DNA of 5,296 nucleotides. Origin: Actinomycetes bacterium. Lineage in GTDB: Bacteria; Actinomycetota; Actinomycetes; JAHEKZ01. Made by a program: the position numbers and the translations under genes. A model generated the notes under the pieces. It did not search any database, was not told the origin of the DNA, and saw only the letters and a program-made list of their open reading frames with translations. The DNA lies in NCBI GenBank assembly GCA_027117675.1, contig JAJAYM010000171.1, positions 1 through 5,296 of the forward strand, read 5' to 3'. Of the stretch, positions 4,535 to 5,296 are shown one piece after another (the first letter of the stretch is position 1; each line of letters starts with the position of its first letter).

Positions 4535-5095
4535 ATGAAACCCGTTGACGTGGTCGGCGTCCGGGTGGAGATGCCGACGAACCAGCCCATCGTTCTTCTG
4601 CGCGAGCGCGATGGGGAGCGTTATCTACCGATCTGGATCGGTGCCGTCGAAGCGACGGCCATCGCCTATGCCCAGCAAGGTGTTGAGCCGACCCGTCCGC
4701 TCACCCACGACCTGTTGGCCGACGTCGTTGCGGCCTTAGGGCATCAGCTGGTTGAGGTGCGGATCACCGATCTCACCGAGGGCGTCTTCTTCGCTGAGCT
4801 CGTCTTCGAGGGCGGCCAGACAGTCAGCGCTCGGCCCTCGGACGCCATCGCGCTCGCCCTGCGGGTCGACGCACCCGTCGTTGCTTCCCCCGACGTTCTG
4901 GACGAGGCAGGGATTGCCCTGCCCGACGCTGAAGAGTCGGAGGAAGACGGCGATAACGCGCTCGGGCAAGCAGCCGCCGGCCGGGTGGCCAGCGAGGGAG
5001 AGCTCGAGCGATTCCGAGAGTTTCTCGAAGGAATCTCTCCAGAAGACTTCGGCACGCCTGGCGTGTCAGATCCTGAGGCTCCCGGTCCCTCGTAA
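4535..5095 (+). CDS. Bifunctional nuclease (BFN, DUF151) family protein
   Basis: Protein of 186 residues with the BFN/DUF151 domain over about 1-130: LPIWIGAVEATAIAYAQQG (31-49), the helix PLTHDLLADVVAALG (55-69), ITDLTEGVFFAELVF (77-91) and the hallmark SARPSDAIALALRVDAPV (98-115). The C-terminal 55 residues are acidic and probably disordered, with a charged helix ELERFREFLEGI (156-167); this resembles other actinobacterial members. Plant homologues have reported nuclease activity and the Thermotoga TM0160 structure defines the fold, but the bacterial role is unsettled. The gene is the equivalent of Rv1829. It is separated from ftsR by 66 bases and has its own candidate promoter. Start ATG 4535 has only a weak AGGG upstream and may be translated from a leaderless mRNA. 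No membrane segment or signal peptide is present. Confidence 0.9.
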   Translation: MKPVDVVGVRVEMPTNQPIVLLRERDGERYLPIWIGAVEATAIAYAQQGVEPTRPLTHDLLADVVAALGHQLVEVRITDLTEGVFFAELVFEGGQTVSARPSDAIALALRVDAPVVASPDVLDEAGIALPDAEESEEDGDNALGQAAAGRVASEGELERFREFLEGISPEDFGTPGVSDPEAPGPS

Positions 5096-5110
5096 ACTCT
5101 CAATGTCTAC

Positions 5111-5296
5111 ATGAGCGTTGAGGTGGCTCGACCAGTGCTTGAGACTTTGTTCCGGCGTGTCGGGCCGGGGTGCGTTGACCACACCTCAACAGGGGCCTCG
5201 CGTGCACTCGACACCGCGGTAACCCCAGGCGTGTACTTTCCTCCGAGCTACCGGCTCGACGCGACTGGTTCAGCCGGGGCAGACGGAGGTCAAGAG
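5111..5296 (+). CDS. Possible 5' part of a gene (62 codons, doubtful)
   Basis: From ATG 5111 the frame stays open to the window edge for 62 codons, beginning MSVEVARPVLETLFRRVGPG. I recognise no domain. There is no ribosome site before ATG 5111. By hand count 38 of 61 codons after the start end in G or C, clearly lower than in the neighbouring genes, which suggests non-coding DNA. It could still be the variable N-terminal tail of the MerR regulator that follows BFN in related genomes (Rv1830 type). The strong ribosome site at 5285-5289 argues instead for a start just outside the window. Confidence 0.2.
   Translation, partial: MSVEVARPVLETLFRRVGPGCVDHTSTGASRALDTAVTPGVYFPPSYRLDATGSAGADGGQE
5117..5190. 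repeat. TTGAG/CTCAA inverted elements downstream of the BFN gene
   Basis: GTTGAGGT (5117-5124) and ACCTCAAC (5183-5190) are perfect inverted copies 58 bases apart. Further elements are CTCAATG (5099-5105, inverted against CGTTGAG at 5116-5122 with one mismatch) and CTTGAGA (5138-5144). A small GC-rich hairpin, CCGGC (5152-5156) with GCCGG (5164-5168), lies between and could act as a weak terminator without a T-run. This looks like a regulatory region before the next gene. Confidence 0.4.
5208..5239 (+). promoter_or_regulatory. Candidate promoter of the gene beyond the window
   Basis: TCGACA (5208-5213) and TACTTT (5234-5239) are separated by 20 bases, longer than standard and typical of MerR-activated promoters. 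Transcription would start near 5246, leaving about 50 bases before a start codon just beyond 5296. The spacer holds CCGCGG but no long palindrome, so the match to a MerR promoter is partial. Confidence 0.3.
5285..5289 (+). promoter_or_regulatory. Strong Shine-Dalgarno at the window edge
   Basis: GGAGG is followed by only seven bases before the window ends. A start codon at about 5297 would have ideal spacing, so a gene very probably begins right outside. By synteny with mycobacteria this would be the second MerR regulator, which cannot be verified here. Confidence 0.5.

Noticed and set aside
1..5296. Mobile element, CRISPR array, phage or defence island
   Set aside because: No transposase, integrase, long terminal inverted repeats, regular spacer arrays or defence domains are visible; the gene order is that of a conserved core locus.

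Overview
The window reads as chromosomal DNA from a fairly GC-rich actinobacterium. The gene order is phosphatidyltransferase, DUF881, Sbp, DUF881, gcvH, FHA (garA/odhI), MerR (ftsR), bifunctional-nuclease (BFN) family protein. This is the same order as the M. tuberculosis stretch Rv1822-Rv1829, and similar clusters occur in other actinobacteria. The GarA-type protein carries an N-terminal zinc ribbon, which from memory is seen in Streptomyces-like and other non-mycobacterial actinobacteria. I cannot name a genus. All genes are on the + strand, and the long minus-strand reading frames are shadows.

Layout: (1) 74-2545 is one tight operon of four membrane-related genes, joined by 4-base stop/start overlaps at every junction: a CDP-alcohol phosphatidyltransferase, DUF881 protein A, the small four-helix protein Sbp, and DUF881 protein B. 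(2) 2546-2641 is a short gap with a candidate promoter and a perfect 15-base dyad, followed by gcvH (2642-3025), the lipoyl carrier protein of glycine cleavage. (3) 3026-3149 holds a good promoter (TTGACC-N18-TAGGTT) with two inverted repeats, followed by the overlapping pair garA-like FHA gene (3150-3710) and ftsR-like MerR gene (3707-4468). (4) 4469-4534 holds an 18-base near-palindrome of MerR-operator shape and a -10 box placed for a leaderless transcript, followed by the BFN gene (4535-5095). (5) 5096-5296 appears non-coding, with several TTGAG/CTCAA elements, a candidate promoter with a 20-base spacer, and a strong Shine-Dalgarno sequence at the very edge. A further gene therefore probably starts just outside; in related genomes this is a second MerR regulator (Rv1830 type).

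How the genes may work together: the first operon makes envelope lipid and membrane-anchored proteins whose homologues lie near division genes in Firmicutes. The FHA protein keeps the ETTS phospho-switch that lets GarA/OdhI regulate 2-oxoglutarate metabolism under Ser/Thr kinases. The MerR protein resembles FtsR, an activator of ftsZ in Corynebacterium. The region thus links envelope, division and central carbon/nitrogen metabolism. It is a core locus, not an accessory island. I see no mobile element, CRISPR, tRNA or rRNA, and no clearly new system. The less expected features are a perfect 12-bp hairpin inside the FHA gene, the MerR-like operator with a leaderless promoter before the BFN gene, and the dyad-rich promoter regions.
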